A stretch of DNA of 64,000 bases from assembly GCA_022828595.1 (NCBI GenBank), contig JAKGHH010000001.1, forward strand, positions 76,132,401-76,196,400, in the 5' to 3' direction. Each line of letters begins with the position of its first letter. Positions within the stretch are counted from its first letter, which is position 1. The notes under the pieces were generated by a model. That model had not been told where the DNA came from. It ran no database searches and saw only the letters and a program-made list of their open reading frames with translations. Position numbers and translations under genes: made by a program. Shown here piece by piece: positions 1 through 11,319 of the stretch. The DNA comes from Nelumbo lutea (Eukaryota; Streptophyta; Magnoliopsida; Proteales; Nelumbonaceae).

Positions 1-166
1 TTGTCAATTTCTTACAGAGGAATTAGAAATATAACTATTTTTGGTTCTAATATTACTTATGGAATTATAGCATTAGGAAGTAGCTATCTTTGTTTTTAAC
101 CTTATTAGGTTACTTCCTACTTCTAGGAACACTAATATACTAATGGTATCTCTTCTTACTGTATAG

Positions 167-2985
167 ATCATGTGTTAAAAAGGGATATATGAAAGATGAC
201 TACATTCATTTGTTTGTCAGAAGGCCTGTTCGGAGGTCTCCAATAATCAACCGTGGTATGGGTTAATTTCCATCAGAAACTAGAATATCATATTAAGTTG
301 TTTCAATTTCTATTTTTAGACTGAAGCTCCTTTTCTGTCATTCTGCAAATGATGTCCTGAAGGTTATTATTCTCGGTGGGCTGCTCTTCGGAAGCTTCTC
401 ACTCAGTTTCTCACTTGTGAAATCAATAATGGTGGTGAAGCTTTTATGAAAAAGCAGATATTATCTCTTGGAGCAGGCTTTGATACAACCTATTTTCAGT
501 TGCAGGTTATTGAATTCCTTAGTGAAAAATTTGTATGTGAACTATATTGATATTGAATTGTTGCCACATTCCCTAATGCGTCTATCTGTGTTCTGCTATA
601 CTTATGAAGATTTTTTATGCTAAGATGGGGAAGCTGTAGTGGTTACTTATGCATTAGTTCTATGCCTTAATTACTTCCAGAAGTTGACCTGGTTATTTTA
701 ATCTGTGCTTGATATAGTCCTTTATGTTCTATATTATGTGCATTAAAGCAAGTATACATATTCATTGGTTTGACTATAAATATTCAATTTTTTTTACAGG
801 ATGAAGGGAATGCGCCATATTTATATGTGGAACTGGATTTTAAGGAGGTGCAAGATTTGAAACATTTGTAGTTATCTCATGGGTTTAGTGGGCAATAACT
901 AGCTCATAATTTTTGGCATGGGGGATGACAGTAGCTAAGTTAGGTGAAGATCGTCTATCATGTTGAAGAAACTTATATCATGCTATGCTTAGCCACTCTA
1001 TGTGCCAACTTTCTAGTTTGCCTGCAATAGAGTTTTAGTATCATATTAGGAAGCTGAAGCAATGCATTTTATTTACTCTATGGTTGATTTATATTTTTGC
1101 TGTTGGTTCATAATATGCAACAAAAAGTCCTTGGCTTTTTATTTATTAGGTGACTAGTAAGAAGGCGGCTCTTATAGACACTTGCAGCCAATTGAGGGAT
1201 AAAATTGGACCAACAGCAACCATTTCACGAGGTAGGTGCCATTTAATAGGATTGATATTAAAACCCAAAGTTCTTTTTATCCAAGGCTGGAAGTTGTGAA
1301 ATCTTACTCTAGGCATTCATGTCTCTGGATCTCATTACCATTTCTGAAATTTCTGACACATTGAGTTTTTAGTATCATATTTAAAAGTGAATATCTTCTA
1401 TATTGTATGCACTAATGCAAGCACATTTCTGCCACTTGATGTGTTGACCTTCAAGTCTTCAACAACTCATGAGATCCCCAACCAAGTCATCTTTCTAGTT
1501 TGCCTGCACATTTTTCTATGGGGATCTATAGAGAGTGTTTAGGTGATTGTCAATTACTTTGAGCATTGAAGCAAGGAGATGGGTCTCTACCCTTGGTTGA
1601 GGTATAATGACATCCAACCAAACTAATGACAAGATAATTGGAGGAGGGATGGAGTGATAGGGGGAAGGGGGTTTCAGAAAATCCTTGAGGTTTAGTTACC
1701 CCCAGGTGGTGTTTGGATGAAATTGAACTTTGATGGCAGTAGCTTGGGCAATCCTGGATCTTCAAGAATTGAAGGGGTGATAAGGGGTGACTTGGATTGG
1801 GATGGAACCATTTGTGCGTGGTTTTTGATTCCAATGGAAGAAGGTGATTCAGTTAGGGCTGAACTTTTGGCAGCAGTTTTTTGGGTTCAAAAAGCTAAAG
1901 AAATCTGAATCATTGAAGGGGATTTGAAGATAGCAGTAGGGTGGCTGAAAAAAAGGTAAAGGGGTGGTTTGGCAGTTCAGACTGCAGAAGTGAAATTAGA
2001 TGCTGCAAGTGGCTATCAAAAGATTTGAATATTCCAATAAGATGAGTAAGAAGATCTGCTACTTGTTTGGCAGGTGGTCTGGCAAAACAAGGAGTTTATA
2101 AGCAGAAAATGTATTGGGCACAATTGTAATAGAGCTGTGGGATGTCTCTGTGTAATGTATGGTTTATTTAAGTTGTATTCACAACCTCTTGTTGTAACCT
2201 TTTTTTTTTTATAATTTTAATCAATCGATGAGGTTTTTTTTTTCTCTTTTTATGTTATTGATCGAGTGGGGGGGTGATGTTATGACTAGGTTTAAGGTAG
2301 TATTGAGCAATGTTTCAGCAAGGTGGCAAGGATGCTAGCATGGTCATGGGAAGGGGTGGTGAGGTACAGATAGGCAAATATATCTATTTGGAACTGGAGT
2401 TCACAAGGGTGGTGTGGTGAGGAGTTGTGTAAATGCATTGTGCTGGACTGTGAAACTGTTCAATAGTGGGCTGTAGCTGAGTGGGACATTGAGGACCCTT
2501 ACATCACTTCTGTAATATTTTCTTTTAATAGAATTATTTTGTTGTTGATTGATTTAATTCAAAGAAAACTTGACCAAGGTTTCTGCTGCAATTAGTTTAT
2601 TTATGAGTACTAGTGGGTAGTTGAATGAAATTTCTGTGAAATGCATATTTGAATCTTCATTTTAGTTTTCTAAATATAGTATGAGGTATGCACAAACCTT
2701 TTACTTGCTGATATTCCTGCAGAAAACTATTATGTTGATCACTACTAGCCTTCTTCTATTAAGAACTATGGAACTGTTCACAAGTCAATGTCAATATTTT
2801 CCACTATCCTTTTATGTTATTTAACCAGTTAATTATTGACTTCTTCTCTTTTACACTAATTACAGACGGCCTGATTGTGCAGAGAAAGGGGAGGTACTAA
2901 GCGATCATTACAAACTACTTCCTGTTGATTTGCGTGACATTCCAAATCTAGATAGTATTATGGCTCAGGCTCAGTTGGATCCAAG
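167..2985 (+). CDS. LCMT1: Leucine carboxyl methyltransferase (LCMT1-like), interior exons, partial
   Basis: LCMT1 methylates the C-terminal leucine of the PP2A catalytic subunit using SAM, in the cytosol, which controls PP2A holoenzyme assembly. Five exons read in one frame: 167-255 (ends RRSPIINR), 363-505 (GYYSRWAALRK then KKQILSLGAGFDTTYFQLQ, the SAM-binding motif I), 800-847 (DEGNAPYLYVELDFKE), 1150-1231 (VTSKKAALIDTCSQLRDKIG) and 2883-2985 (EKGEVLSDHYKLLPVDLRDI). All four introns are GT-AG and the phases join correctly. The N-terminal exons lie left of the window. The last donor (GTGTGT at 2986) is good, but I found no exon for the expected following LPTFIIAECVLIYL block or the C-terminus anywhere in the window. 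The gene is therefore either broken here or continues after a very long intron. The family assignment is based on remembered conserved motifs and is strong. Intron 4 (1232-2882) hosts a LINE tail. Confidence 0.88.
1700..2235 (+). pseudogene. LINE 3' end: degenerate RNase H domain
   Basis: The frame from 1711 reads WMKLNFDGSSLGNPG followed by RAELLAAVFWVQKAKE, and then EGDLKIAVGWLKK after a stop at 1906-1908. This is the DGS/AE/D pattern of the RNase H tail found on plant L1-type LINEs and in the RVT_3 family. A further piece near 2045-2115 reads LAGGLAKQGVYKQKMYW in another frame, typical of the domain's end. A T-rich 3' UTR-like stretch follows. Stops and frame changes show that it is dead. 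It sits in intron 4 of the LCMT-like gene in the same orientation. No endonuclease or RT was found beside it, as expected for 5'-truncated LINE insertion. Confidence 0.7.
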
Positions 2986-3289
2986 GTGTGTGCATGTGGA
3001 GTTCCATTCGTCTAGATGCACTTCAATTTCTATTACAATACTTAGGAGTTATTCTGGAATTGTTTATCAATGCCTTCACTATTTCTAGTTGATTTTATAT
3101 ATATTTCAAATCTTTCATGACATCTTGGATGCAGTTTTATTCTTTTTAGTTTTAATTTTCAAATTGTTAAGAAACTTACAAAATTTGATTTATAATATAG
3201 TTATAAGAGTAGAACTCTGGAAGCAGATCAAATTAAAAGAAAAGGTTCAAAACAGTATGCTGTCTACACACTTGAACAGAACTAATTGG
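2986..3289. other. Sequence after the last LCMT exon, no feature seen
   Basis: AT-rich, intron-like sequence starting with the donor GTGTGT. No next LCMT exon and no recognisable domain was found on either strand. Confidence 0.4.
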
Positions 3290-3420
3290 TGGGGGTGAGC
3301 TCTCCGATACACAGAGTCTGACAAACTCCTTTCTAGCAAGAGCATTGACTAGTCCATTTGCATGAAGGTCCTGGAACATATGAAGACACTTCTTAACTTG
3401 GAAGGACTGACCTGTGCCTA
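3290..3420 (-). pseudogene. LINE RNase H C-terminal scrap
   Basis: Read on the minus strand, the stretch gives DLHANGLVNALARKEF, which resembles the N-x-(V/A)-D-x-LA(K/R) end of LINE RNase H domains. It is short and degenerate, and the opposite orientation to the remnant at 1700-2235 shows a separate insertion. The block to its right (3421-3800) shows no clear domain. Confidence 0.35.
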
Positions 3421-3829
3421 TCTATAGTAGGGATGGGTGCTGATGAAGCATTGGATTTGGCCGCAGGTGTAGGTGACCTGGAAATGTTACCATAAACTTT
3501 GTGGAAGCTCAGAAGATCATGGTGCAAAAGACTGGAGGTGTGGAGAAAATATTAGAGCTGTTGGATTCCTACTTGGTGGCTCAGTTTCTAGATGTAATTG
3601 GATCAAACGGTGAGTTGCAGAATGGGCAGATAGAAAATGGCATAAGTTCTGTCCTGTGAGAGTGAGGATGGTGGGATGGGGCGTATTCCTGTTTATGTTT
3701 CATATCAAGAAGTATGCTTTATAAATTTTGAATGGGAGTCGGTGTAGTTTTGAAGACTAGAGTTGTAACTAGATTGCTGGTTTCCATTGGCTGGAGGCTT
3801 AATAAATGATTGTAACTCAAAGTTGTGGA

Positions 3830-4005
3830 TTGTTGTTTCTGGGAATGTGGTTGCAAGTCCATTGCCGGGGTGACCAGGGTTCAAATCTTGGAGCCTCTCT
3901 GTGTATATGCAGGGGTAAAGTTGCTTACATCTGTCCCTCCCCAGACCCTGCTTTGGCGGGAGACTTGTGTACTGGGCTGTCCTTTTTAAGTTTATTGATA
4001 AGAAA
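3830..4005 (+). mobile_element. tRNA-derived plant SINE
   Basis: The sequence contains a pol III box B (GGTTCAAATC, 3879-3888). About 60 bases later comes the block CCCTCCCCAGACCCTGC, then GGCGGGAGAC and GTACTGGGCTGTCC, and a T-run near 3980. This order (box B, CCCAGACCC, GGCGGGA, ACTGGG, T tail) is the body of Au-like plant SINEs. Box A upstream is not convincing, so the 5' end is approximate and the copy may be 5'-truncated. An open frame through this stretch is meaningless. No target duplication was identified. Confidence 0.7.
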
Positions 4006-4221
4006 AAAATTGTCACGGGTCGAAGTTTGTTTGGCAAGAATTCTAGTTACAGCAGACGACCTGGGTCAGATTCCAATTTCCAATAGATGCTGACCGGATG
4101 TTTGCTATCATGCTTTGTGAACTACAGATTATGATTGAAAAAAAATATCTAATCACATTTGCCTTCAATCATTTGATTGTGTTTGATAAGGAGAGGAAAG
4201 AGGAAGACGATGATGTGGTTG

Positions 4222-4740
4222 CATAGTTTTCAAGGTGCCAAGGCGAGGCTGGGCATCAGGGGGGCGCCTAGTCGCCTAGGCGATGGATTTTTTTTTATAG
4301 AAAACATAGATCCTAGGGTAGTTCCCTAGGTACCATAGCCATATTAGCCATATTTCCTTAATAATTATTCATATTTTTCATAAGAAAAGTATAGAGTTCA
4401 TGTTAAAGTATAGAAAATCAACATATTCATGAGAAGAAAAAAAAGAAGGAAAAGAAAATTCAAAAAATATAGGGGCTGAACCCTTATTTTTGTTATAGGA
4501 AAAGAAGAAAAGAAAATAGTAGTAGTGAGTAGGAGTAGTAGTAGCAGTAGCGGTAGCAGTAGTAGTAGTAGTAGCGGTAGCGGTAGCGGTAGCAGTAGTA
4601 GTAATAGTAGCGGTAGCAGTAGTAGTAGTAGTACTACTACTACTTGGCGATTAGTACAAAACTGCTTGGCGATTAGGTGAGGCGAGCCTCAAAGGGTGCT
4701 TGTCGCCTAGGCGCCCGCCTAGGCGTTGCCTTGACAACTA
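4222..4740. mobile_element. Foldback hAT-type MITE with GCGCCTAGGCG termini (copy 1)
   Basis: The element starts CATAGTTTTCAAGGTGCC and ends TTGCCTTGACAACTA(TG), so its termini are inverted. Just inside both ends are clusters of CGCCTAGGCG-like palindromes (about 4260-4290 and 4700-4726). TGTGGTTG occurs at 4214-4221 and again at 4741-4748, an 8-bp direct repeat as expected for hAT insertion; the terminal TG of the right end overlaps the repeat, so the boundary is uncertain by 2 bp. The interior has no coding capacity and carries an AGT/AGC repeat. Its termini match those of 8369-9246 and of the transposase-bearing element at 16483. Confidence 0.75.
4522..4642. repeat. AGT/AGC trinucleotide microsatellite
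   Basis: Imperfect array of AGT, AGC and GGT triplets, ending in a switch from AGTAGT to ACTACT, so the last part is self-complementary. It lies inside the foldback element at 4222-4740. Confidence 0.9.
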
Positions 4741-4742
4741 TG

Positions 4743-5919
4743 TGGTTGGTTTCAAAGGTATTAAGTTAATTGTAGGTTTGTAGTTCATAAGCGGGCACAT
4801 GGTTGGTGTTAGAGGTGAGAATCTGAGATTTGGTTTTCTGGGTAGAAATTTGGTTTTAGGTGGGTTTTGAATCATTACTATGGGGAAATCGGAGACTTTT
4901 TTAATAAAGACAAGTATAAGTGGGTAAGTGGTGGGTTGAATAAAATGAGCAATTTGAGTGAGGAAGATTTTGTCAGCATTGATAATTTTGTGCTAACCAA
5001 AGTGAATTTTAAGGAGGCATGTGAGGAGGTTGGTCTCTATTCTAATTGATGGGATGTGGGGTTGGCCAGGAGTCATTGAAGGTGGGAACTTGACGGGGTC
5101 GAGCTTGTTTGAGGAGGCAACCCTATGGTTATATTGTCTCTGGATTGAAAAGAAATAGTTTTTGATTGTCGCAAGTTGCAACAATAGTTTGTTTCATATT
5201 TGCAAGGCAGTTGAAGTTTTGGAGGTCATGAAAATGTTTTAAAATGCGGAGGTGTGACATGAGGTGTTCGACTACCTGGAGGCTTGAGGTGTAGTTTAGA
5301 ATGGAAGAGGTGTTAGCCTCCTGAACACAAGGAGGTGTAAGCCTCCTTAAGAGGGGGATGAGGAGGAATAAGAGGAAGGAGGATCTCACTTTTCTTTATT
5401 TTTAAAAATAATCTTTATATTAAGAAGAACGAAGATGCATAACACTAGCTTATAGGGGGGTGTCTTGTCAAAGATGGTGAGCTTAATGAAGGTTGGATGT
5501 TGGATTGGGTTTTGTACCTTTAAAGTCCATTGACAGCCCTAGTAGAAGATACTGAGCTTAATGAGAAGGTTGACATGTGTCACATGCTATGGTTAGAGAA
5601 ACATGAGATACCTATTGAAAGGTTGGGGGTGGATTTGGGTGATACTATGAATGTGAACCAAGGCCTTTATCAGGATTTTGTCATTGTTCTTAGAGGATTC
5701 TTTGTCAAAGGGCAAGAGGATTATTATGATGATAAGAGTTAAGAGTAATAGGAATTTTCAATTATTCCTCATTACCAAATTATTCTCTTGACTAAAAAGC
5801 GGTCTATAGGGAGCTGGTTCGTTAAAAAGGGTCTGCAAGAAGGGTTTTTTTGGGGGGGTTGGTAGTTAAGGGCAACAGTTGTATCTCTGGTCACTCTAGA
5901 TGGTTGTTTGATATAGCTG
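4743..5919. other. Unrecognised stretch between the MITE and a LINE fragment
   Basis: Two short open frames on the plus strand (4867-5049 and 5530-5742) have no family I recognise. The second is acidic and may be older LINE sequence. A purine-rich patch near 5270-5390 repeats GGAGG and GCCTCC words. No RNA gene or intact element is visible. Confidence 0.3.
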
Positions 5920-6255
5920 ATGAATTTCTTTTCTGATTTGACATCTAATAGGAGATCGGGTGAAACTGTAGGAGATATAAATCTGCAATGGTGCTGCCCC
6001 AGATTAATGAAAGAGATGTTAGAAAGATGGAAACTCTTGGGCATGTCCAGAAAAGGAAAATTTTGTTGGTCAACAGTTCCAGCAACAAATTTTTGGGCCA
6101 TCTGGTATGAAAGGAATAGCAGAACTGTTGAACAGAAGCCTAATTCAGAATTGGGGGTAGTCAATGTGGCAATAGAGGAACTAAAGAGTTGACTGTCTGT
6201 ACACAAGGATGATGTGCTTTCTGCTTCTTTTTTGAGGGTGGGACTTTTTGGGGGT
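5920..6255 (+). pseudogene. LINE reverse transcriptase C-terminal (zf-RVT) fragment
   Basis: An open stretch reads GKFCWSTVPATNFWAIWYER followed by NSRTVEQ. The W-x-x-(I/V)P-x-x-x-x-W-x-IW-x-ERN-x-R pattern is characteristic of the C-terminal region after the RT of plant LINEs. No RT core precedes it. Copia B inserted directly downstream (its LTR starts at 6262, with the candidate 5-bp target CTAAT at 6257-6261). The fragment shares orientation with the LINE tail at 1700 but need not be the same copy. Confidence 0.55.
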
Positions 6256-6261
6256 CCTAAT

Positions 6262-6491
6262 TGTCAGAGTCAAGTCGAAAAGAGAGATGGAAGAGAGAAA
6301 AAAACAAACAGTTTGGTGGGTGTGTCACCTTATGACTGTTGACACCCTAAAAGAGATATTTATATTAAAGAAAGTAAAAGGACAAGTCTGCCCTTAGTGT
6401 ACAAAAGAAAGAGTATAGAAAATAGATGTACAACAAAAGAAGTAAATGTACAAAAATAGCCTAGTGGCTAGATCTTCTCACTGTCTCTACA
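6262..6491 (-). repeat. Copia B 3' LTR
   Basis: On the minus strand it runs from TGTAGAGACAGTG to CTTGACTCTGACA (TG...CA, about 230 bp). It is preceded on that strand by the polypurine stretch TTTGAGGGAGAG (6492-6503). The left flank CTAAT (6257-6261) would be the target duplication; its partner has not been found. Confidence 0.72.
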
Positions 6492-8316
6492 CTCTCCCTC
6501 AAACTGATGCCTAGGAATAAGCATGAGTTTGTCCACGAGAAATAGATGCTGAGCTTGAGTCATTGCTTTTGTCAATAGGTCTGCCAGTTGGAGCCTGGAG
6601 GAGACAAGAGGAAGAGATATAGCACCCTCAAGAAGGAGATTGTAGATGAAGTGGCAATCAACTTCTATGTGTTTGGTGCACTCATGGAAGATAGGGTTGG
6701 AGGCAATTTTGATTGCATTGACATTGTTTGCATGGAGAGGAACAGATGGTGATGGTTCATTAAGTATTTCAAGTAGAATTGCTTGGAGCCATATGATTTC
6801 ACTACACAAGGAAGACGTAGCTTTGTACTCAACTTCAATGGAAGATTTTGATACAATAGGTTGTTTCTTGCACTTCCACGAGATAAGGTAGTTGCCTAAG
6901 AATACACACCAGCTGGTAGTGGACCGTCGGGTGTCAGGGCATCCAGCCTAATCAGCATCCGCATAAGCCGTAAGGTTACTGGAAATGAAGAGGAGAAAAA
7001 AATCTCATCTAATAAAGTGCCCCGTACATATCTAATGATCCGATGAACTATAGATAAATGAGGTTGTCTTGGAGAAGACACGAACTGGCTCACCAGTTGA
7101 ACTGCATATGTAATATCCGGTCGAGTCATGGTGAGATAGATTAAACTCCCCACTAGTTGACGATAAATAGTAGGATCTTCTAGAAGAGAACCATCACCTT
7201 TGCTGAGTTTCAAATTTAGTTCTAGTGGGATATCCACAATCTTGGACTCATTGAGATTTTCTGGTTTAACTAGATGAACCGCATACTTTTGTTGGTTAAC
7301 AAAATAGCCTCGAGAGTTTCGACTCACTTCAAGCCCCAAGAAATATATCAGAGGCCCCAAGTCCTTCATCTTAAAGGATTTACTGAGTAACTGTTGCAAC
7401 TCAGTAATTCCTTCTACAACATCCCCTATAATGAGTATTTCATCGACATAAAGAAGTAAGATCGTCACTCCCAGCTTCCGCCTTAAAATGAATAAAGAAT
7501 AATCTGAAGAACTTTGGATAAAGCTTGCATCAATGATACCAGATCTGAATTTTTCAAACCAGGCTATAGGAGCTTGTTTGAAGCCATAGAGTGACTTCTT
7601 CAGACGACAAACAATTTGTGGGTCTGTACAATGTCCAGGAGGGGGCTTCATATAGATTGTCTCCTTTAACTCCCCATGGAGGAAAGCATTCTTTACAACC
7701 ATTTGATGGATTGTCCACTGTTTGGCTGCAAATATAGCTATCAGAAGTCGTACAATGGTCATTTTTTCTACAAGAGCAAAGGTCTTCTCATAGTCTATCC
7801 CATATTCCTATTTATAGCCTTGTGCAACCAACATAGCCTTGTATCTATCAAGGCTCCCATCAGATTTCAGTTTCACGGAGTAGACCCATCGACTCCCTAT
7901 GAGAGATGTCTTAGGTGGAGTTTTGACCAAGTCCCAGGTGTCGTTCTCAAAAAGGGCTTGGATCTCAGAATCCATGACATCTTTCCAGTTTGGTTCTACT
8001 ACAGCTTGTTGGTAAGATCTGTGAATGTCGGTGGAAGATAAAACAATAGAGGAGGAACTTTTGTTCAGTGAAAAATCATAACGGTCAGGTGGGCGAGAAA
8101 TTCTAGAAGAACGATGTAAAGTGGGTACAATGGGTTCAAGTGGAGGACTAGGTGCACTTATTGGGGCAGTTGGGGTGACTGGATCGGCAGCTGGTGGTGG
8201 AGCGGAGGGGGGATTTGAGATTGAAGAAGACCGTTGCTTCTTGAAGTAGGTCTGAAGTTGCTGTGGAGGTGATATTGGTATGCTTGAGGTACCTGTAGAG
8301 TCAAAACTGTGCAACA
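6492..8316 (-). pseudogene. Copia B reverse transcriptase and RNase H
   Basis: Reading right to left: the proline-rich integrase-RT linker (8317-8080), the RT entry block with NDTWDLVKTPP and GSRWVYSVKLKSDGSLDRYKA (about 7960-7850), KNAFLHGELKETIYMKPP (about 7690-7630), LKKSLYGFKQAPIAWFEKF (about 7600-7540), the catalytic box as YVDE (near 7440) instead of YVDD, the LVGSLIYLTMTRPDITYAV block (about 7170-7100), and the RNase H end with HIEVDCHF and LADLLTKA (about 6665-6560). Several frame changes and stops separate these blocks. The loss of the second catalytic Asp and the frameshifts make it inactive. It continues, after the MITE, into the integrase at 9255. Confidence 0.85.
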
Positions 8317-8368
8317 AGGAAGTGGAAGGAGCTGGAAATTTTACAATTTGTTAAAAAAAGACGCTCTC

Positions 8369-9246
8369 CATAGTTGTCAAGGTGACTAAGCAAATTTTCA
8401 TGGGCGCCTCGCCAAACGCTCTGGATTTTGTGTACTAGGCGCCCGCTCAAAGACTTAAGCGGGCGCCTAGGTGACTAGGCGAGTGCCTACATACATCTAA
8501 TAATTTTTTTAATTTGTTTTTTGATATTTCATTTGATGTGTTATTCTTTTAAAATAAAATCGGTTACATATTATCATTATTTTATTATTAAGACAACAAT
8601 ACAAAGCCTTTTTCTTCTTCTTCGTTTGCATACATAAGGGTTTTTTCGGTTCGATTGGAGAGGGAGGAGAACTGAAGACTTCATGCCCTAGCCCAACTCC
8701 ATCGCACCTCAGCTTCAGCAGGTAAGTTTTTCTCTTCTTCTTCTTCCGCCCCTAATTGTTCGCAGTCGCTAGTCCTAGTCTCAGTCCCTTTTTTCTTTTC
8801 GAAAAAGTAGGGCTCTGCCCCTATACTCCTCCCCGCCTCTGACTGTTATTAGTCGATAGTCTCAGTCCTTTTTTTTTTTTTGAAAAAATAGGACCTATAC
8901 TCCTCCCTGCCCCTAATCCCCTATACTTTTATACTCCTATCCTCCCTTCCTAGTTCTTGCACTTATTTATTTATTTATTTTTAGTTAATAGTTAGTGTAC
9001 ATGCTTGCTAGTTATATGAATTTTATAGCTTTATACTCATTTGAATGATTTATAGAGTTAATAGTTAGTGTACATGCTTGCTAGTTAGCACACAAAACCA
9101 ATAAAATAGCTTACAAAAGCATAGATAAAGTAAAAACTCAAGAAATTAACATTTTAAAATTCCAACGCCTAAGCGACGCCTAGGCGCCTAGGTGTCTGGG
9201 CGCCCTGTGGTTGCCTAACCTCGCCTTTGGTGCCTTGAAAACTATG
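8369..9246. mobile_element. Foldback hAT-type MITE with GCGCCTAGGCG termini (copy 2)
   Basis: Starts CATAGTTGTCAAGGTG and ends CACC..-type TTGAAAACTATG. Clusters of GGGCGCCT / CGCCTAGGCGCCTAGG lie 20-110 bases inside each end. The flanks ACGCTCTC (8361-8368) and ATACTCTC (9247-9254) are an 8-bp target duplication differing only by a CG to TA change. The right 250 bases, reverse-complemented, match the left end of the transposase-bearing element at 16483 (shared ATGCTTGCTAGTTAGCACACA block), so this is a deletion derivative of that hAT family. It interrupts the copia B linker region. There is no coding capacity. Confidence 0.85.
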
Positions 9247-9254
9247 ATACTCTC

Positions 9255-10128
9255 AAGGAAAAACTACATTACGAGAGATTCGAATACGACAGGCCAAAGG
9301 ATCATAACAAAGGAATCATTTATGTTCAGAATTGTACCCTATAAAGGCACACAAAGCCGCTTGTGTAGTTAGCTTTGTGTTCATGAGGTGGAAGGTGAAC
9401 AAAACAAGCACAACCAATAACCCTCAGCATAGATAGATCTGGAGGTTTGTGGAAGAGAGATTGGAAGGGAGAAGAATTATTTAAAGTAGATGAAGGAAGA
9501 CGATTTATGAGATACACAACAGTGCTGGCAGCCTCCACCAAAACCAAGAGGGTACGTGGGATTCTTGTAGAAGTGTTCTGAGTCTTTTGACTACACTCAA
9601 AACATGCCTATTCTTTTTTTTTGCTACCCTATTTTGTTGTGTGGTGCCTGGACAGGATTTTTGGGATTGAATTCCATATTGTTTTAAGTAAGTTTGGAAA
9701 TCCCCATCAAAATACTCTCCCTCTGAATCCAATCGTAGCACACATATTCGGGCATCAAATTGGGCAATAACACAAGTATGAAAGTACTTAAATACAGAAT
9801 AAACTTCAGATTTCTTTCGAAGAAAATAAACCCAAGTGAAGTAGGTGCAATCATCAATAAAAGGTTACAAAGTACTTTATAACCCAATCGTGAAACAACA
9901 GGAGACGACCAAACATCACTATGTATTAAATGAAACGAAACTGTAGCATGCTCAAAGTTAGAAGGAAAAGGTAAAATATGACTTTTACATAAACCACAAG
10001 TAATACAATCTTTATTAATATTCTTAAAGGAAATAACAGAAACAGGTAAACTACCAGAAGCAAATAACTGATCAAGTATCTTAGAAAACGGATGGCCAAG
10101 GTGTTTATGCCACAAATGCCAATTAAAG
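9255..10128 (-). pseudogene. Copia B integrase and GAG-pre-integrase (part)
   Basis: On the minus strand, from 10128 leftward: WHLWHKHLGHPFSKILDQL (GAG-pre-integrase), a CGLCKSH zinc-binding pair, then FHLIHSDVW with the first integrase Asp, LRLDSEGEYF with the second Asp, and the NRHVLS region after a degenerate PGTTQQNRVAKKKN (PGTPQQNGVAERKN in the family; the third catalytic Glu, AER in the family, reads AKK here). INRLPSSTLNNSSPFQSLF and GCACFVHLPPHEH follow. At least three frame changes occur. Copia A interrupts the frame at 10134 and the rest continues at 15714. Confidence 0.85.
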
Positions 10129-10133
10129 GACTC

Positions 10134-10436
10134 TGTTGAAGTTTGACCTGCCCTAGAATTCTGTCTTGTTCGTTGACTGTAAAGTAAAGTAAACAGCAAG
10201 AAGTAGGAGAGGAAAGAAGAAGAAAAGAGAGAAAGAGAGAAAAGAGAGAAAGGCTGGTTCGAATTAGGAAAAGTTCTCCCTAGATTCGGCCAGACCTGTT
10301 ATTATATTATTAACTTATTGGAAAAGACTTGAGTGCCCCTCTTTAAGTAAGAGGCACTCGAACTAACATAACTGTACACATCAACATTCTCAACAAGTAC
10401 AAAGACTGAAATACCCCTTCACTAACACCACTAACA
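10134..10436 (-). repeat. Copia A 3' LTR
   Basis: TGTTGAAGTTTGACC...CACTAACA in plus orientation, 303 bp, TG...CA ends. Near-identical to 15409-15708. Confidence 0.95.
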
Positions 10437-10446
10437 CTCCCCCTCA
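10437..10446 (-). promoter_or_regulatory. Copia A polypurine tract
   Basis: On the minus strand TGAGGGGGAG directly precedes the 3' LTR, the usual plus-strand DNA primer site of copia elements. Confidence 0.85.
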
Positions 10447-11319
10447 AGCTGGTGAGTATATATCATATAATCCCAGCTTGTTACATATGTAGTCCATTCT
10501 CCCCCGACTCAAACCTTTTGTAAACAAGTCTGCCCACTGGTTTCCCGTACTAACATATGCAGTTTCTATCACCCCATTCAGCACCTTCTCTCTCACAAAA
10601 TGACAGTCAACTTCGATGTGCTAGGTTCTTTCATGAAACACTGGATTGGAAGAGATATGAACCGCTGCCTGATTGTCACAATAGAGCTTCATTGGAGTAT
10701 TGATGTCATATCCTATCTCCTATAGAAGGTTCCTCAGCCACACTAATTCACAAGCAGTATGTGCCATGGCCCTATATTCTGCTTCTGCACTGCTTCTTGC
10801 CACAACTGTTTGCTTCTTACTTTTCCACGTTACCAAGTTATCCCCCAGAAAGGTGCAATAGCCTGTGGTAGATCGTTTATTAGACATAGAACCTGCCCAA
10901 TTAGCATCAGTGTACCATTCTACTACCAGTTTTCCACCACTCCTGTACAACAAACCACGACTAGGATCTCCTTTTAGATACCTCACAATCCTTAGCACTA
11001 CATTCCAATGTGGGACCAAAGGTTTCTGCATGAACTGACTCACCACACTAATCGCAAATGAAATATTTGGCCGAGTAATGGTTAGATAGTTTAGTTTGCC
11101 TACAAGTCGTCGGTATCTGCTAGGGTCTTCAAATACTTCACCTATTATCACTATTCAGCCTCGTATTTGTTTCCATAGGTGTCTCAGTCAGTTTAGTACC
11201 CAACAACCCTTTTCTTCCAGTAAATCAAGCACATATTTCCTCTGACACAAATTAATGCCATGCTTAGATCTTGCTACCTCTATGCCCAAAAAGTATTTCA
11301 ACTTGCCAAGGTTCTTTGT
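10447..11319 (-). pseudogene. Copia A RT C-terminus and RNase H
   Basis: From right to left: the LVGKLNYLTITRPNISFAIS block after the RT palm, then LRIVRYLKG, WYTDANWAGS with the first RNase H Asp, SAEAEYRAMA with the Glu, LYCDNQAA with the next Asp, HIEVDCHFVREKV and the LADLFTKGL-like end. The RNase H catalytic D-E-D set is present. A frameshift and stops in 11152-11319 separate this from the upstream frame (11320-12816), and one stop lies before HIEVDCHF (near 10620). Confidence 0.88.

Noticed and set aside
3806..4093. 95-codon open frame
   Set aside because: It is the body of a SINE with box B and a CCCAGACCC block, not a protein gene.
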